23,349 nucleotides of DNA from Frateuria_A sp035695185. Its GTDB lineage: Bacteria; Pseudomonadota; Gammaproteobacteria; Xanthomonadales; Rhodanobacteraceae. The notes beneath the pieces were generated by a model, which made no database searches, was not told where the DNA came from, and was given only the letters and a program-made list of their open reading frames with translations. The DNA is taken from contig NZ_DASSES010000008.1 of the NCBI RefSeq assembly GCF_035695185.1, positions 1 to 23,349 on the forward strand, in the 5' to 3' direction. Shown in pieces: positions 6,890 through 13,976 of this stretch (positions within the stretch are counted from its first letter, which is position 1; the number at the start of each line of letters is the position of its first letter). Both the position numbers and the translations under genes were made by a program.

Positions 6890-8764
6890 ATGGCCACCCT
6901 GATCCCGACCCTGAACAGCTGCCTGCCCCGAATGACCGCGGGCGAGAAGCGCTTCGCCCAGCGGCTGGAACAGAAGCTGGAGGAGGACTACCTGCTCTGG
7001 TACGACGTACCGGTGGGCCTGAAGCAGCGCCGCCCGGACTTCGTGGTGTTCCACCCGCGCCGGGGCGTGCTGGTGCTGGAGGTGAAGGACTGGAAGGCCG
7101 AGACGATCCAGCACGCGGACAGCACCCAGTTCACGCTGGTCACCGAGCGGGGCCTGGTGAAGGAGAACCATCCGCTGCTGCAGGCGCGCGCCTATGCGCT
7201 GGAGATCGGGGTGGTGCTCGAGCGCGACCCGGCCCTGCGCTTCCCGCCCGGGCACCGCCACGCCGGCAAGATCATCATGCCGTGGGCCTGGGGTGTGGTG
7301 CTGGCCAACATCAGCCGCAAACAGTTCGAGGAGGGCGGGCTGGACGCGGTGATCCCGCCGCACCTGGCGATCTGCCGCGACGAATTCTACGAGTCGGTCG
7401 ACCCGGAGGACTTCCAGGAGCGGCTGTGGGCGATGTTCCCGTATGCCTTCCCGGTGGCGCTGACGCTGCCGCAGATCGACCGCGTGCGCTGGCACCTCTT
7501 TCCGGAGCTGCGGGTGGAGGCCGGCAGCGGTCAGTTCGGCCTGTTCGGCCCGACCGACGCGGCGGTGCGCCCGCTCGAGATCCCCGAGCTGGTCAAGGTG
7601 ATGGACGCCCAGCAGGAGCAGCTGGCGCGCTCGCTGGGCGACGAGCACCGGATCGTCCACGGCGTGGCCGGCTCGGGAAAGACCATGATCCTGGGCTTCC
7701 GCGCCATGCAGCTGGCGCGCGCCATGAACCGGCCGATCCTGGTGCTCTGCTACAACAAGACGCTGGCCGCGCGGCTGGAACAGCTCATCGGCGAACGCGG
7801 CCTGGCCGAGAAGGTGCAGGTCTACAATTTCCACAAGTGGTGCCACAAGATGCTCACGGCCTACCACGTGGAATTGCCGCCCAAAGGCTCGGACGGCTTC
7901 TTCGAGCAGATGGTCGAGCGGGTGATCGACGGCGTCGACCGGGGCCAGATCCCGCGCTTCCAGTACGGCGCGGTGCTGGTCGACGAGGGCCACGACTTCG
8001 AGCCGGACTGGTACAGGCTGATCGTGCAGATGATCGACCCGGCGACCAATTCGCTGCTGGTGCTCTATGACGACGCGCAGAACATCTACGGCAAGGCCGA
8101 CCGGCGCAAGGTCAGCTGGAAGAGCCTCGGCATCCAGGCGCAGGGCCGCACCACCATCCTCAAGCTCAACTACCGCAACACGCTGGAGATCCTGGCGGTG
8201 GCGCGCGGCTTCGCCAACGAACTGTTGATTGAGCGCGACGACGACGGCGACGGCGTGCCGCTGGTCGCCCCCGAGAGCGCCGGCCGCCGCGGCGCGGTGC
8301 CGGAGCTGATCCGCGTGGACACCGCGCCGGCCCAGCTCACCGTGCTGGTCGCCCAGTTGCGCGACGAGCACGCGCACGGCCGGCCGTGGTCCGACATAGC
8401 GGTGATCTTCCGCAACCAGTGGGAGGGCGAGAAACTGCACGAGGCGCTGGAGCGCGAGGGCATCCCCAGCCGGCTGGCCGAGGGCCGCGGCAAGGGTGCG
8501 CTGTTCGCGGTGGGCGACACGGTCAAGCTGGTGACCATGCATTCGAGCAAGGGGCTGGAGTTCCCGTTCGTGATCATCCCGGGCCTGGGCTCGCTGCCCA
8601 AGGAGGGCAAGGACGAGGCCGAGGAGGCGCGCCTGCTCTACGTGGCGATGACCCGCGCGACCGAGCGGCTGGTGCTGATCCACCACGACGACTCGGTGTT
8701 CAGCAAGCGCATCCGCGATGCAATCAACCAGGTGCAGGACCAGCTGGTGGCGCTGCCCGCCTGA
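6890..8764 (+). CDS. NERD-domain nuclease fused to a UvrD-like SF1 helicase
   Basis: This 624-residue cytosolic protein has two parts. Residues about 15-130 form a NERD (nuclease-related) domain with an apparently intact PD-(D/E)xK site: D50 in RRPDFVVF and E64/K66 in VLEVKDW. The helicase part shows Walker A GVAGSGKT (258-265), Walker B VLVDEGHDF (362-370), motif III YDDAQNIY (393-400), LNYRN (426-430), motif V TMHSSKGLEF (549-558) and motif VI LLYVAMTRATERLVL (582-596). This is the UvrD/Rep superfamily 1 layout, predicting ATP-driven DNA unwinding coupled to cleavage. Such proteins are assigned to DNA repair or anti-phage defence; its role is not established. It is a single-gene unit with a strong predicted promoter. 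A REP-like doublet follows it. Confidence 0.9.
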   Translation: MATLIPTLNSCLPRMTAGEKRFAQRLEQKLEEDYLLWYDVPVGLKQRRPDFVVFHPRRGVLVLEVKDWKAETIQHADSTQFTLVTERGLVKENHPLLQARAYALEIGVVLERDPALRFPPGHRHAGKIIMPWAWGVVLANISRKQFEEGGLDAVIPPHLAICRDEFYESVDPEDFQERLWAMFPYAFPVALTLPQIDRVRWHLFPELRVEAGSGQFGLFGPTDAAVRPLEIPELVKVMDAQQEQLARSLGDEHRIVHGVAGSGKTMILGFRAMQLARAMNRPILVLCYNKTLAARLEQLIGERGLAEKVQVYNFHKWCHKMLTAYHVELPPKGSDGFFEQMVERVIDGVDRGQIPRFQYGAVLVDEGHDFEPDWYRLIVQMIDPATNSLLVLYDDAQNIYGKADRRKVSWKSLGIQAQGRTTILKLNYRNTLEILAVARGFANELLIERDDDGDGVPLVAPESAGRRGAVPELIRVDTAPAQLTVLVAQLRDEHAHGRPWSDIAVIFRNQWEGEKLHEALEREGIPSRLAEGRGKGALFAVGDTVKLVTMHSSKGLEFPFVIIPGLGSLPKEGKDEAEEARLLYVAMTRATERLVLIHHDDSVFSKRIRDAINQVQDQLVALPA

Positions 8765-8772
8765 CGCCGCCC

Positions 8773-8836
8773 CCTGTGGGAGCACCCTTGGGCGCAACCG
8801 CCACATCAGGGTCGCGCCCAAGTGCGCTCCTACAGG
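8773..8836. repeat. REP-like palindromic doublet (GTAGGAGCGC family)
   Basis: Left arm 8773-8795 and right arm 8814-8836 are inverted copies matching at 20 of 23 positions, separated by 18 bases. The right arm read on the minus strand begins CCTGTAGGAGCGCACTTGGG, the familiar core of Pseudomonas/Xanthomonad-type REP elements that occur as paired, hairpin-forming units. It lies nine bases after the helicase stop and could stabilise the 3' end or act in transcription termination. A shorter related core is present at 3890-3899. Confidence 0.8.
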
Positions 8837-8884
8837 AAAGGCCGGCTCCCCGCCCATGCCTTTAGGCACACTCCCGCCCCGCTG

Positions 8885-8907
8885 CCAGCCGCTAGGCTGG
8901 GGTTTTT
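8885..8907 (+). terminator. Possible intrinsic terminator stem followed by a T-run
   Basis: CCAGCC (8885-8890), loop GCTA, GGCTGG (8895-8900), then GG and TTTTT (8903-8907). This looks like an intrinsic terminator for the upstream helicase transcript. It also lies only 23 bases before the S10 peptidase start and contains its candidate -10 (TAGGCT), so it may instead be promoter sequence or part of a leader. Confidence 0.45.
8893..8898 (+). promoter_or_regulatory. Candidate -10 element of the S10 peptidase gene
   Basis: TAGGCT, 31 bases before the GTG at 8930, fits the TAnnCT series in this window. It overlaps the loop and right arm of the terminator-like stem, so the two readings compete. 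Confidence 0.35.
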
Positions 8908-8929
8908 CGTCCCCAGGGGAAATCCACCC

Positions 8930-10420
8930 GTGCGCAAGACCCTCCAGGCCACCCTGCTGGCCGCCTCGCTGCTGGCCGGCCTCGCCGCTCCCGCCATCGC
9001 TGCCGACAAGCCCGCCGCCGAAGCCGGCCACGGCGACTACCACCTGCCGCCCTTCCCCGCCGACGCCCACGTCCAGCAGACCGCGCAGATCGACGGCCGC
9101 ACGCTCAAGTACACCGTCACCGTCGGCTCGCTGCCGGTGCGCGACGCGAAGGGCAATACCGTGGCCGAGGTGGTCTACACCGCCTACACGATGGGCGGCG
9201 GCGACCGCCCAGTGACCTTCGCGCTCAACGGCGGCCCGGGCGCGTCCTCGGTCTACCTCAACCTCGGCGCGATCGGACCCAAGCGGGTCAAGTTCGGCGT
9301 GGAGGGCGACAACCCCTCCGACCCGGCCACCCTGCACGACAACCCCGGCAGCTGGCTGCCCTTCACCGACCTGGTGTTCATCGACCCGGTCGGCACCGGC
9401 TTCAGCCGCGCGCTGGTGGACGACAAGAAGGCCACCGAGCTCTTCTACAGCACCGACAACGACATCAAGTACCTCTCGCGCATCGTGTACGACTGGCTGG
9501 TCAAGAACGGTCGCCTGCAGTCGCCCAAGTACCTGGTCGGCGAAAGCTACGGCGGCTTCCGCGGTCCGCGGGTCACCGACTACCTGCAGACGCAGCTGGG
9601 CGTGGCGATGAAGGGCGTGGTACTAGTGTCGCCCTATCTCGACCCGGCCGCGTCCGACGACGAGAACGTCTCGCCGCTGCCGTGGATGCTGACCCTGCCC
9701 TCGATCGCCGCGGCGCACCTGGAGCGCGAGCACAAGCTCACGCCCGAGGCGATGGCCCAGGTGATCGAATACACCCGCGGCCAGTACGCCACCGACCTGA
9801 TGCGTGGGCGCTCCGATCCGCAGGCGACTGCGCGGGTGGTCAGCAAGGTCACCGAGCTGACCGGCCTCGACCCGCTGTTCGTGCGCCGTGCCGGCGGCCG
9901 GCTGGAAACGCAGGCCTACCTGCGCGAGGTCTACCGCGCCGAAGGCAAGCTGGGCAGCCGCTACGACTCCAACGTGACCGCCTGGGACCCGTTCCCCTAC
10001 GCGCCGCGGCAGATGACCGGCGATCCGATCCTCAACGGCATCATCGCGCCGACCACCACCGCGATGGTCGACTTCGTCACCCGCACCGTGGGCTGGAAGT
10101 ACTCCGGCCGCTACAACGCGCTCAGCTACCAGGTGAACAAGCTCTGGCACCAGGACGACGACGCCATCGAGGGCTCGGTGTCGCAGCTGCGCGAATCGGT
10201 CGCCAACGACCCGGGCCTGCGCGTGCTGATTGCGCACGGCTGGGACGACCTGTCCTGCCCGTTCATGGCCTCGGAGCTGATCGTGGACCAGATGCCGCCG
10301 ATGGGCGACCCGACCCGCGTGCAGGTCAAGGAGTATCCCGGCGGCCATATGTTCTACGCCCGCCCGGACAGCCAGGCGGCGCTGCTGAAGGACGTCAAGG
10401 CGCTCTACGGCGTGCGCTGA
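8930..10420 (+). CDS. Secreted serine carboxypeptidase, S10 family
   Basis: This 496-residue precursor begins with a Sec signal peptide (basic MRKT, hydrophobic core LQATLLAASLLAGLAA, cleavage near APAIA-ADK around residue 25), so the mature enzyme acts in the periplasm or outside. The alpha/beta-hydrolase triad is complete: nucleophile S206 in GESYGG (204-209), D440 in GWDDLSCP, and H473 in YPGGHMFY. The oxyanion motif NGGPGASS (100-107) is the S10 hallmark, and DPVGTGFSR (152-160) also matches the family. S10 enzymes release C-terminal amino acids, often at acidic pH. The GTG start is chosen because AGGGGA sits about 9 bases upstream and it gives a clean signal peptide; the longer open frame runs into the repeat. 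A hairpin repeat separates it from the Rieske gene. Confidence 0.93.
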   Translation: MRKTLQATLLAASLLAGLAAPAIAADKPAAEAGHGDYHLPPFPADAHVQQTAQIDGRTLKYTVTVGSLPVRDAKGNTVAEVVYTAYTMGGGDRPVTFALNGGPGASSVYLNLGAIGPKRVKFGVEGDNPSDPATLHDNPGSWLPFTDLVFIDPVGTGFSRALVDDKKATELFYSTDNDIKYLSRIVYDWLVKNGRLQSPKYLVGESYGGFRGPRVTDYLQTQLGVAMKGVVLVSPYLDPAASDDENVSPLPWMLTLPSIAAAHLEREHKLTPEAMAQVIEYTRGQYATDLMRGRSDPQATARVVSKVTELTGLDPLFVRRAGGRLETQAYLREVYRAEGKLGSRYDSNVTAWDPFPYAPRQMTGDPILNGIIAPTTTAMVDFVTRTVGWKYSGRYNALSYQVNKLWHQDDDAIEGSVSQLRESVANDPGLRVLIAHGWDDLSCPFMASELIVDQMPPMGDPTRVQVKEYPGGHMFYARPDSQAALLKDVKALYGVR

Positions 10421-10427
10421 TGATGTA

Positions 10428-10459
10428 GGTTGGGATGCGCGATCCAGCGCATCCCGACC
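10428..10459. repeat. 13-bp hairpin repeat (GGTTGGGATGCGC type)
   Basis: GGTTGGGATGCGC (10428-10440), loop GATCCA, and GCGCATCCCGACC (10447-10459) pair over 13 bp with one G-T wobble. It starts eight bases after the S10 stop and ends 16 bases before the Rieske ATG, so it can act as a 3' stem for one or a leader stem for the other. Its sequence is unlike the REP doublet at 8773 and suggests a second repeat family. Confidence 0.7.
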
Positions 10460-10475
10460 CCCTCCGGTGCCCGCC

Positions 10476-11555
10476 ATGACCGAGCTGCTCCCGCCCGACC
10501 TGCTCGCCGCCCAGCCGCTCGATCACGCATACGCGCTTTCGGCGCGCTGCTATACCGACCCGCGCATGCCGGCGTTCGATGCCGGGGCGGTGTTCGCGAA
10601 AAGCTGGCAGTTGGTCTGCCACCAGTCCCAGCTTGCCGGCGTGGGTGATCACCTGGTCACCACCGTCGCCGGACTGCCGCTGGTCGTCGTGCGCAGCGAC
10701 GCGGCAACCATCCGTGCCTTCCACAACGTGTGCCGGCACCGCGCCGGCCCGGTCGCCAGCTGCGACGGCAAGGCTGCGAGCGCATTGCGTTGCCGCTACC
10801 ACGGCTGGACCTACGGCCTGGACGGCGTGCTGCGCGGCGCGCCGGAGATGGGTCGCGCGCCCGACTTCGATCCCTCCACGATCCGCCTGCCGGAAGCACG
10901 CGTGCAGGTATGGCAGGGCCTGGTCTTCGTCGCCACCGGCGAGGCGCCGACGTTCGGGGAGGTCGTCGAAGGCATCGACGCGCGCCTGGGCGAAGGTCGC
11001 GCGCTGGCCGGCTTCGAGTTCCACCATCGCGCCAGCTGGGAGGTGGCCTGCAACTGGAAGGTGTACGTGGACAACTACCTGGAGGGTTACCACGTGCCGC
11101 ACATCCATCCGGGCCTGAACAGCGTGCTGGACTACCGCAGCTACGTCACCGAGACCGCGCGCTGGTACTCGTTCCAGTACAGCCCGCTGGAGAGCACCGA
11201 CGAGCTCTACGGCAGCGGCGAAGCGCTGTACTACTTCCTCTACCCCAACACGATGCTCAACATCCTGCCCGGCCGGCTGCAGACCAACCGCGTATTGCCG
11301 CTCGGCGTGGACCGCTGCCGCGTCGAGTTCGATTTCTACTACGCACCGGATGCGAGCCCGGCGGCCCGCGCCCGCCGCGAACGCGACATCGCCTTCAGCG
11401 ACGAGGTGCAGGACGAGGACGTGACCATCTGCGAGGACGTGCAGCGCGGGCTCGCGTCCGGCTCCTACGAGAGCGGCCGGTTGAACCCGCTGCGCGAGAA
11501 CGCCGTGCACCATTTCCACGAACTGCTGCGCCGCGCCTACCGCGAGCACGCATGA
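10476..11555 (+). CDS. Rieske non-heme iron oxygenase, alpha-subunit type
   Basis: This 359-residue cytosolic protein has the two-domain plan of ring-hydroxylating and quaternary-amine oxygenases. The Rieske [2Fe-2S] ligands are C86/H88 (VCRHRAG) and C106/H109 (CRYHGWTYGLDG). The catalytic domain has NWKVYVDNYLEGYHVPHIHP with iron ligands H206 and H211 and probably D321 in ICEDVQRG. The residue three before H206, which relays electrons between subunits, is Glu203 rather than the usual Asp. A bridging Glu is described for carnitine oxygenase CntA, which makes a quaternary-ammonium substrate possible but unproven. No reductase or ferredoxin gene is adjacent, so electrons must come from elsewhere. 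The ATG at 10476 is used; a GTG three codons upstream is possible. An APC permease gene follows. Confidence 0.9.
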   Translation: MTELLPPDLLAAQPLDHAYALSARCYTDPRMPAFDAGAVFAKSWQLVCHQSQLAGVGDHLVTTVAGLPLVVVRSDAATIRAFHNVCRHRAGPVASCDGKAASALRCRYHGWTYGLDGVLRGAPEMGRAPDFDPSTIRLPEARVQVWQGLVFVATGEAPTFGEVVEGIDARLGEGRALAGFEFHHRASWEVACNWKVYVDNYLEGYHVPHIHPGLNSVLDYRSYVTETARWYSFQYSPLESTDELYGSGEALYYFLYPNTMLNILPGRLQTNRVLPLGVDRCRVEFDFYYAPDASPAARARRERDIAFSDEVQDEDVTICEDVQRGLASGSYESGRLNPLRENAVHHFHELLRRAYREHA

Positions 11556-11572
11556 ACACCACGCCCCGGACG

Positions 11573-11661
11573 CCCTCCCCTGCTTGCAGGGGAGGGCTGG
11601 GGGGGTGACCCGGGGCTCGCCGGCAGGCTCACGCCCCTCCCGATCTCCCCTGCAAGCAGGG
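11573..11661. repeat. Pair of GC-rich palindromes (CTCCCCTGC family)
   Basis: The first is a perfect 11-bp stem: CCCTCCCCTGC (11573-11583), TT, GCAGGGGAGGG (11586-11596). The second is CCCTGC (11648-11653), AA, GCAGGG (11656-11661), preceded by CTC and thus a partial copy in the opposite sense. Between them is a G-rich then C-rich stretch. The block fills the gap between the Rieske and permease genes and resembles the hairpin at the window's right end. Confidence 0.7.
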
Positions 11662-11696
11662 TGAGGAGCACAGCCGGCGCGCTGGAAGGAACTCGC

Positions 11697-12983
11697 ATGA
11701 ACAGCAATGCCAGGCCGCTCGGCCAGGCCGCCTTGATCGCCCTGGTGGTCGGCAACATGATCGGCTCGGGCGTGTTCCTGCTGCCCGCGGCACTGGCGCC
11801 GTACGGCGCGGCGAGCCTGCTGGGGTGGACGCTGACCCTGGGCGGCGCACTGCTGCTGGCGCTGGTCTATGCCTGGCTGGCACGCGCGATCCGCAACCAT
11901 GGGGGCGCCTACGGCTACGCGCGGCGTGCGTTCGGCGACGGTATCGGCTTCGTGGTGGCCTGGAGTTACTGGGTGTGCACCTGGAGCGCGAACGCGGCGA
12001 TCGCGGTGGCGTTCGCCGGCAGCCTCGGCGCGCTGTGGCCTGCCGCCACCGCCACGCCGTTGCGCGCGGCCACCTGTGCGCTGGGCGCGCTGTGGCTCTG
12101 CACGGCGGTGAACCTGGCCGGTGTGCGCGAGGCGGCGCGCGTGCAGATGCTGACCACGCTGCTCAAGCTGGTGCCGCTGGTGTTGTTCGGACTGGTCGGG
12201 CTGGGCTGGGTGCATGCCGACGCCTATCGGCCGTTCAATCCGAGCGGGCTGCCGCTGCTAGGCGTCGCCACCTCGGTGGCCGCCCTCACCCTGTGGGCCA
12301 TGCTCGGCTTCGAGGCGGCCACCGTGCCGACCGGCGTGGTACGCGACCCCGAGCGCACGGTGCCGCGCGCCACCGTGATCGGCATGCTGGTCGCGGGCCT
12401 GGCCACCATGCTCGCCTGCACCGTGGTGATCGGGCTGCTGCCGCCGGAGGAGCTGCGCCGCTCGGCGGCGCCGATGGTGGCCGCGGCGGTCCGGGTGTGG
12501 GGGCCGGCGGCCGGCATCGTGCTGGCCGCCGTGGCGACGGTCTCCTGTTTCGGGGCGCTCAACGGCTGGGTACTGCTGCAGGCGCAGACGCCGCTGGCGG
12601 CGGCGCAGGACGGGCTGTTTCCGGCGCGCTTCGCCCGGCTCGACCCGCGCGGCACGCCGACCTTCGGCCTGGTGCTGGGCAGCGGCCTGGCGAGCGCGCT
12701 GATCGTGGCCAATTACAGCCGCACGCTGGTCGCGCTGTTCACCTTCTCGATCCTGCTCTCCACCGCCACGACGCTGCTGCCCTACGTGGTCAGCGTGCTG
12801 GCCTGGTGGCGGATCGAACCGGCCGCCCGCCCGTGGCGCCGCCTGCTCGCCGCCGGGGCGCTGGGCTACGCGCTGTGGGCGCTGGTCGGCACCGGTGTCG
12901 AGTCGCTGCTGTGGGCCGCGGTGCTGGTGGCGATGGGCCTGCCGGTGCTGTTGTGGCAGCGCCGGCGCTCGGCCCTTCCGTAG
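11697..12983 (+). CDS. APC superfamily amino acid/polyamine permease
   Basis: This 428-residue inner-membrane protein has about twelve hydrophobic segments. The first contains the unwound substrate-binding motif GNMIGSGVFLLP (19-30), characteristic of the amino acid-polyamine-organocation family. The stretch LWAMLGFEAATVPTGVVRDP with the following ERTVPRA is the conserved TM6-loop region of the basic amino acid/polyamine antiporter branch (AdiC/CadB/PotE-like). Transport of an amino acid or amine by proton symport or exchange is expected; the exact substrate cannot be read from sequence. The ATG at 11697 has AAGGA about 7 bases upstream. It lies downstream of the Rieske gene behind the palindrome block and is convergent with the LysR gene, with only six bases between stops. 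No decarboxylase gene is nearby, which would be expected for an acid-resistance antiporter. Confidence 0.92.
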   Translation: MNSNARPLGQAALIALVVGNMIGSGVFLLPAALAPYGAASLLGWTLTLGGALLLALVYAWLARAIRNHGGAYGYARRAFGDGIGFVVAWSYWVCTWSANAAIAVAFAGSLGALWPAATATPLRAATCALGALWLCTAVNLAGVREAARVQMLTTLLKLVPLVLFGLVGLGWVHADAYRPFNPSGLPLLGVATSVAALTLWAMLGFEAATVPTGVVRDPERTVPRATVIGMLVAGLATMLACTVVIGLLPPEELRRSAAPMVAAAVRVWGPAAGIVLAAVATVSCFGALNGWVLLQAQTPLAAAQDGLFPARFARLDPRGTPTFGLVLGSGLASALIVANYSRTLVALFTFSILLSTATTLLPYVVSVLAWWRIEPAARPWRRLLAAGALGYALWALVGTGVESLLWAAVLVAMGLPVLLWQRRRSALP

Positions 12984-12989
12984 GCGTGG

Positions 12990-13880
12990 CTACGGAGCCG
13001 AGGCCTGCCAGCGCAGCCAGTCGATGACGGCGGCGACGGCGGGGCGGGGGCGCCCGGCATCGGGGCGCACGATCCAGTAGGCGCTCCCCAACGGCACCTC
13101 CAGGGCACCAAATGGGCGCACCAGCGTGCCGCCCGCGAGGTCCTCGGCCACCAGGCGATGGCGCGCCAGCGCCACGCCCTGCCCCTGCTGCGCGGCGCGC
13201 AGCACCAGGTCCGAGGCCGCATAGCGTGCGCCGCCCTGCAGCGACAGGCCGGCCGGTCCGTGCGCGCGGCGCCACAGCTCCCAGGCCGCCTGCGGGTCGC
13301 GGTCGTGCAGCAGGCGCAAGCCGGCCAGCCGGGCCGGCCGCGCCGGCCGGCCATGGTCCTGCCAGTAGGCCGGGCTCATCACCGGGTACAGCGCATCGTC
13401 CATCAACGCTTCGCAGTGCAGCCCCGGCCACGGGCCGTGTCCCATGCGCACGGCCAGGTCCACGCGGCCGTCGGCGAAGCCTTCCAGCTTCTGGTCGACC
13501 AGCACCGACAGTTCCACCTTCGGATGGGCCTGCTCGAACGACGGCAAGCGTGGCAGCAGCCAGCGGATGGCGAACGAGGGGGTGGTCGACAGGGCGACCG
13601 CATGCGCCGGGCGTGCCTCGCGCAGCAGCGCCACCGCGCGCTCGATCTCGCCCAGTCCGGTGCAGACGGCCCGGCCGAGCGCTTCGCCCTGCGGCGTGAA
13701 GGCGAGCCCCGCGCGGCCCGCGCCGGCATGCAGCAGCGGGACGCCCAACCAGCGGTCGAGCTCGCCGAGGTGACGACTCACCGAGGAATGGGCCATGCCG
13801 AGTTCCCGTGCGGCGGCGCGCACGCCACCGTGCCGGTAGACCAGGGCGAAGGCGCGCAGGGCGTTGAGGGGCAGTTCCAT
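12990..13880 (-). CDS. LysR-type transcriptional regulator
   Basis: This 296-residue DNA-binding protein has the standard LysR length. The N-terminal winged helix-turn-helix is clear: LPLNALRAFALVYRHGGVRA, then ARELGMAHSSVSRHLGELDR (about 25-44) and LGVPLLHAG. The effector domain follows, with STTPSFAIRWLLPRLPSF and DLAVRMGHGPWPGLHCEAL typical of the GcvA-like subgroup. It probably controls the divergent lysE-type gene and itself. On the minus strand TAGAAT (13888-13893) ends seven bases before the ATG, so the transcript would be leaderless, and a perfect dyad overlaps both. A LysR partner of YajQ is known in Xanthomonas, but I cannot say this is that protein. Confidence 0.93.
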   Translation of the reverse strand: MELPLNALRAFALVYRHGGVRAAARELGMAHSSVSRHLGELDRWLGVPLLHAGAGRAGLAFTPQGEALGRAVCTGLGEIERAVALLREARPAHAVALSTTPSFAIRWLLPRLPSFEQAHPKVELSVLVDQKLEGFADGRVDLAVRMGHGPWPGLHCEALMDDALYPVMSPAYWQDHGRPARPARLAGLRLLHDRDPQAAWELWRRAHGPAGLSLQGGARYAASDLVLRAAQQGQGVALARHRLVAEDLAGGTLVRPFGALEVPLGSAYWIVRPDAGRPRPAVAAVIDWLRWQASAP

Positions 13881-13899
13881 GGTCGGAATTCTAGACCAT
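13879..13899. promoter_or_regulatory. LysR-type operator dyad (T-N11-A) over the lysR start
   Basis: ATGGTC-N9-GACCAT is a perfect 6-bp dyad containing T13883-N11-A13895, the LysR-type box. It covers the predicted minus-strand -10 TAGAAT (13888-13893) and the regulator's own start codon. A third half-site GACCA at 13915-13919 lies exactly 21 bp from the GACCA at 13894-13898, two helical turns away. Confidence 0.75.
13888..13893 (-). promoter_or_regulatory. Predicted -10 element of the lysR gene (leaderless)
   Basis: TAGAAT on the minus strand matches TATAAT at 5 of 6 bases and leaves seven bases before the ATG at 13880, placing transcription start at or beside the start codon. No Shine-Dalgarno sequence is visible, which agrees with a leaderless message. 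Confidence 0.5.
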
Positions 13900-13976
13900 T
13901 GATTCCCGCCCGCCGACCACCGCCCGGCGCCACGCTATGCGTGCTGCCGGGACGGTAGCGCCGCCACGGGAACACC

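Noticed and set aside
5066..9337. Open frame of 1423 codons on the minus strand
   Set aside because: It is antisense to the NERD-helicase gene and out of frame with the cyclase gene. Its translation is rich in R, H, Q, V and L without domains, typical of shadow frames in high-GC DNA.
13899..13941. Possible lysE-type gene promoter TTGATT with TATGCG
   Set aside because: The spacing between the hexamers is 31 bases, too long for a sigma-70 promoter, and the -10 lacks the final T.
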